Assembly: GCA_001563325.1 (NCBI GenBank) | Contig: LRSK01000203.1 | Location: forward strand, 1 to 5,624 | Direction: 5' to 3' | DNA length: 5,624 nt | Source of the DNA: Candidatus Thorarchaeota archaeon SMTZ1-83 | GTDB taxonomy: Archaea > Asgardarchaeota > Thorarchaeia > Thorarchaeales > Thorarchaeaceae | The notes under the pieces: generated by a model | Told to the model about the DNA's origin: nothing | Seen by the model: the letters and a program-made list of their open reading frames with translations, nothing else | Databases searched by the model: none | Part shown: piece by piece, positions 5,370 through 5,624 of the stretch | Position numbering within the stretch: the first letter of the stretch is position 1 | How the letters are laid out: every line of letters begins with the position of its first letter | Program-made: the position numbers and the translations under genes

Positions 5370-5375
5370 TTTTAA
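5370..5375 (+). promoter_or_regulatory. Box A upstream of the tRNA-like element
   Basis: TTTTAA (in ATTCTTTTAACC) is centred about 34 bp before the GGGCCGG that begins the tRNA-like sequence. This is a normal spacing for archaeal tRNA genes, whose primary transcripts carry a short leader. It suggests the element is transcribed. Confidence 0.45.
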
Positions 5376-5406
5376 CCGTTCAAGAACGAACAGCCTACCA
5401 CGACAT

Positions 5407-5444
5407 GGGCCGGTAGTTCAGCCCGGTAGATCGGATTTCTTTGA
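5407..5444 (+). other. tRNA 5'-half-like sequence (no 3' half in window)
   Basis: The sequence begins GGGCCGG-TA-GTTC-AGCCCGGTA-GATC-G, which closely follows the start of archaeal elongator tRNAs such as tRNA-Lys: 7-nt acceptor strand, U8-A9, D stem, D loop with A14, G18-G19 and A21, D stem, base 26. Next comes GATTT-CTTTGAG, readable as an anticodon stem and loop (anticodon UUG in that register). One D-stem pair (11-24) is U-U, a defect. No acceptor 3' strand (CCGGCCC) and no convincing T arm follow; the next gene on the opposite strand already begins its 3' end at 5501. It may be a pseudo-tRNA, the 5' part of a split tRNA, or an integration remnant. It should not be counted as a working tRNA. 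Confidence 0.5.
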
Positions 5445-5451
5445 GCTGTTA

Positions 5452-5478
5452 TTCTCATTCTGTAAAATGAATGTTGAA
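5452..5478 (+). other. Hairpin following the tRNA-like 5' half
   Basis: TTC-T-CATTC and GAATG-TT-GAA can pair around the 8-nt loop TGTAAAAT, giving an 8-bp stem with a small internal loop. There is no U-run after it, so it is not a typical terminator. It might be part of a trailer or leader of the tRNA-like transcript. Confidence 0.35.
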
Positions 5479-5500
5479 AGATGGCGAAGATTTTCCTAAG

Positions 5501-5624
5501 TTACATAGAAGAAGAATATCTCCCAGCGAAATCTTCGGGTCCTAGGCGGAAGAAATAGACATAGTCATTTCCTGTTCTGTCCTCTGTTTGAATCCACCAT
5601 AGTTTAGAGACCATACATGGAAAC
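5501..5624 (-). CDS. C-terminal end of an unidentified gene entering from the right edge
   Basis: On the minus strand a frame is open from the window edge (first full codon at 5623) for 40 codons to TAA at 5501-5503. The residues look protein-like, with SKLWWIQTEDRTGND followed by YVYFFRLGPEDFAGRY and the end SSSM. The other two minus frames have stops in the same stretch. The fragment is too short to name a family, and 40 open codons can arise by chance, so this is supported mainly by residue composition. If real, the gene converges on the tRNA-like element and the beta-helix gene. Confidence 0.5.
   Translation of the reverse strand, partial: FPCMVSKLWWIQTEDRTGNDYVYFFRLGPEDFAGRYSSSM

Noticed and set aside
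5407..5600. Complete intron-containing tRNA using AAATC at 5529-5533 as the 3' anticodon strand and TTTGAAT near 5587 as T loop
   Set aside because: The T stem does not pair, no CCGGCCC acceptor strand follows, the supposed splice sites do not form a bulge-helix-bulge motif, and the region overlaps a likely minus-strand coding tail.

Overview
The window reads as a gene-dense stretch of an archaeal chromosome. The evidence is an Sm-like archaeal protein directly followed by ribosomal protein L37e, an archaeal pre-PUA/PUA protein, a large Hel308/Ski2-like helicase, a Tfx-like helix-turn-helix regulator, TATA-type box A promoters and GGTGA/GGAGG ribosome binding sites. A membrane-anchored NosD-type beta-helix protein with the segment GWPGDGSPENPF and NNTC repeats is typical of Asgard archaea, especially Thorarchaeia-like genomes. 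That assignment is an inference from protein style only.

Layout: (1) 3-2366 (+) encodes a diverged helicase whose frame is open to the left edge, so its true N-terminus may lie outside. (2) 2363-2869 (-) is a convergent PUA-domain RNA-binding protein; the two stop codons interlock in one CTAG. (3) 2870-3033 is a compact divergent promoter region. (4) 3034-3489 (+) is the housekeeping pair Lsm/SmAP and L37e. (5) 3490-3642 holds a degenerate tRNA-5'-half-like sequence, a box A, and two 20-bp inverted repeats lying over the expected transcription start and leader. (6) 3643-5294 (+) is a two-gene unit: a HTH regulator with an H-x3-C-x2-C-x5-C motif, overlapping by TTGA a surface/secreted-type beta-helix protein with two membrane segments and a regular ladder of cysteines. 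(7) 5295-5500 has a box A followed by what looks like the 5' half of a tRNA (acceptor strand, D arm, start of anticodon arm) with no matching 3' half in the window. (8) 5501-5624 (-) appears to be the C-terminal 40 codons of another gene running in from the right.

The most interesting part is 3490-5500. An apparently autoregulated Cys-containing regulator is translationally coupled to a repeat-rich, Cys-laddered envelope protein, and the unit is bracketed by two related tRNA-half-like sequences (21 of 26 bases identical). The beta-helix gene also shows a recent internal duplication (51 nt exact) and a 57-nt in-frame, G/C-run-rich insertion. The left half is ordinary archaeal information-processing machinery, apart from the helicase's altered motifs II, III and VI.
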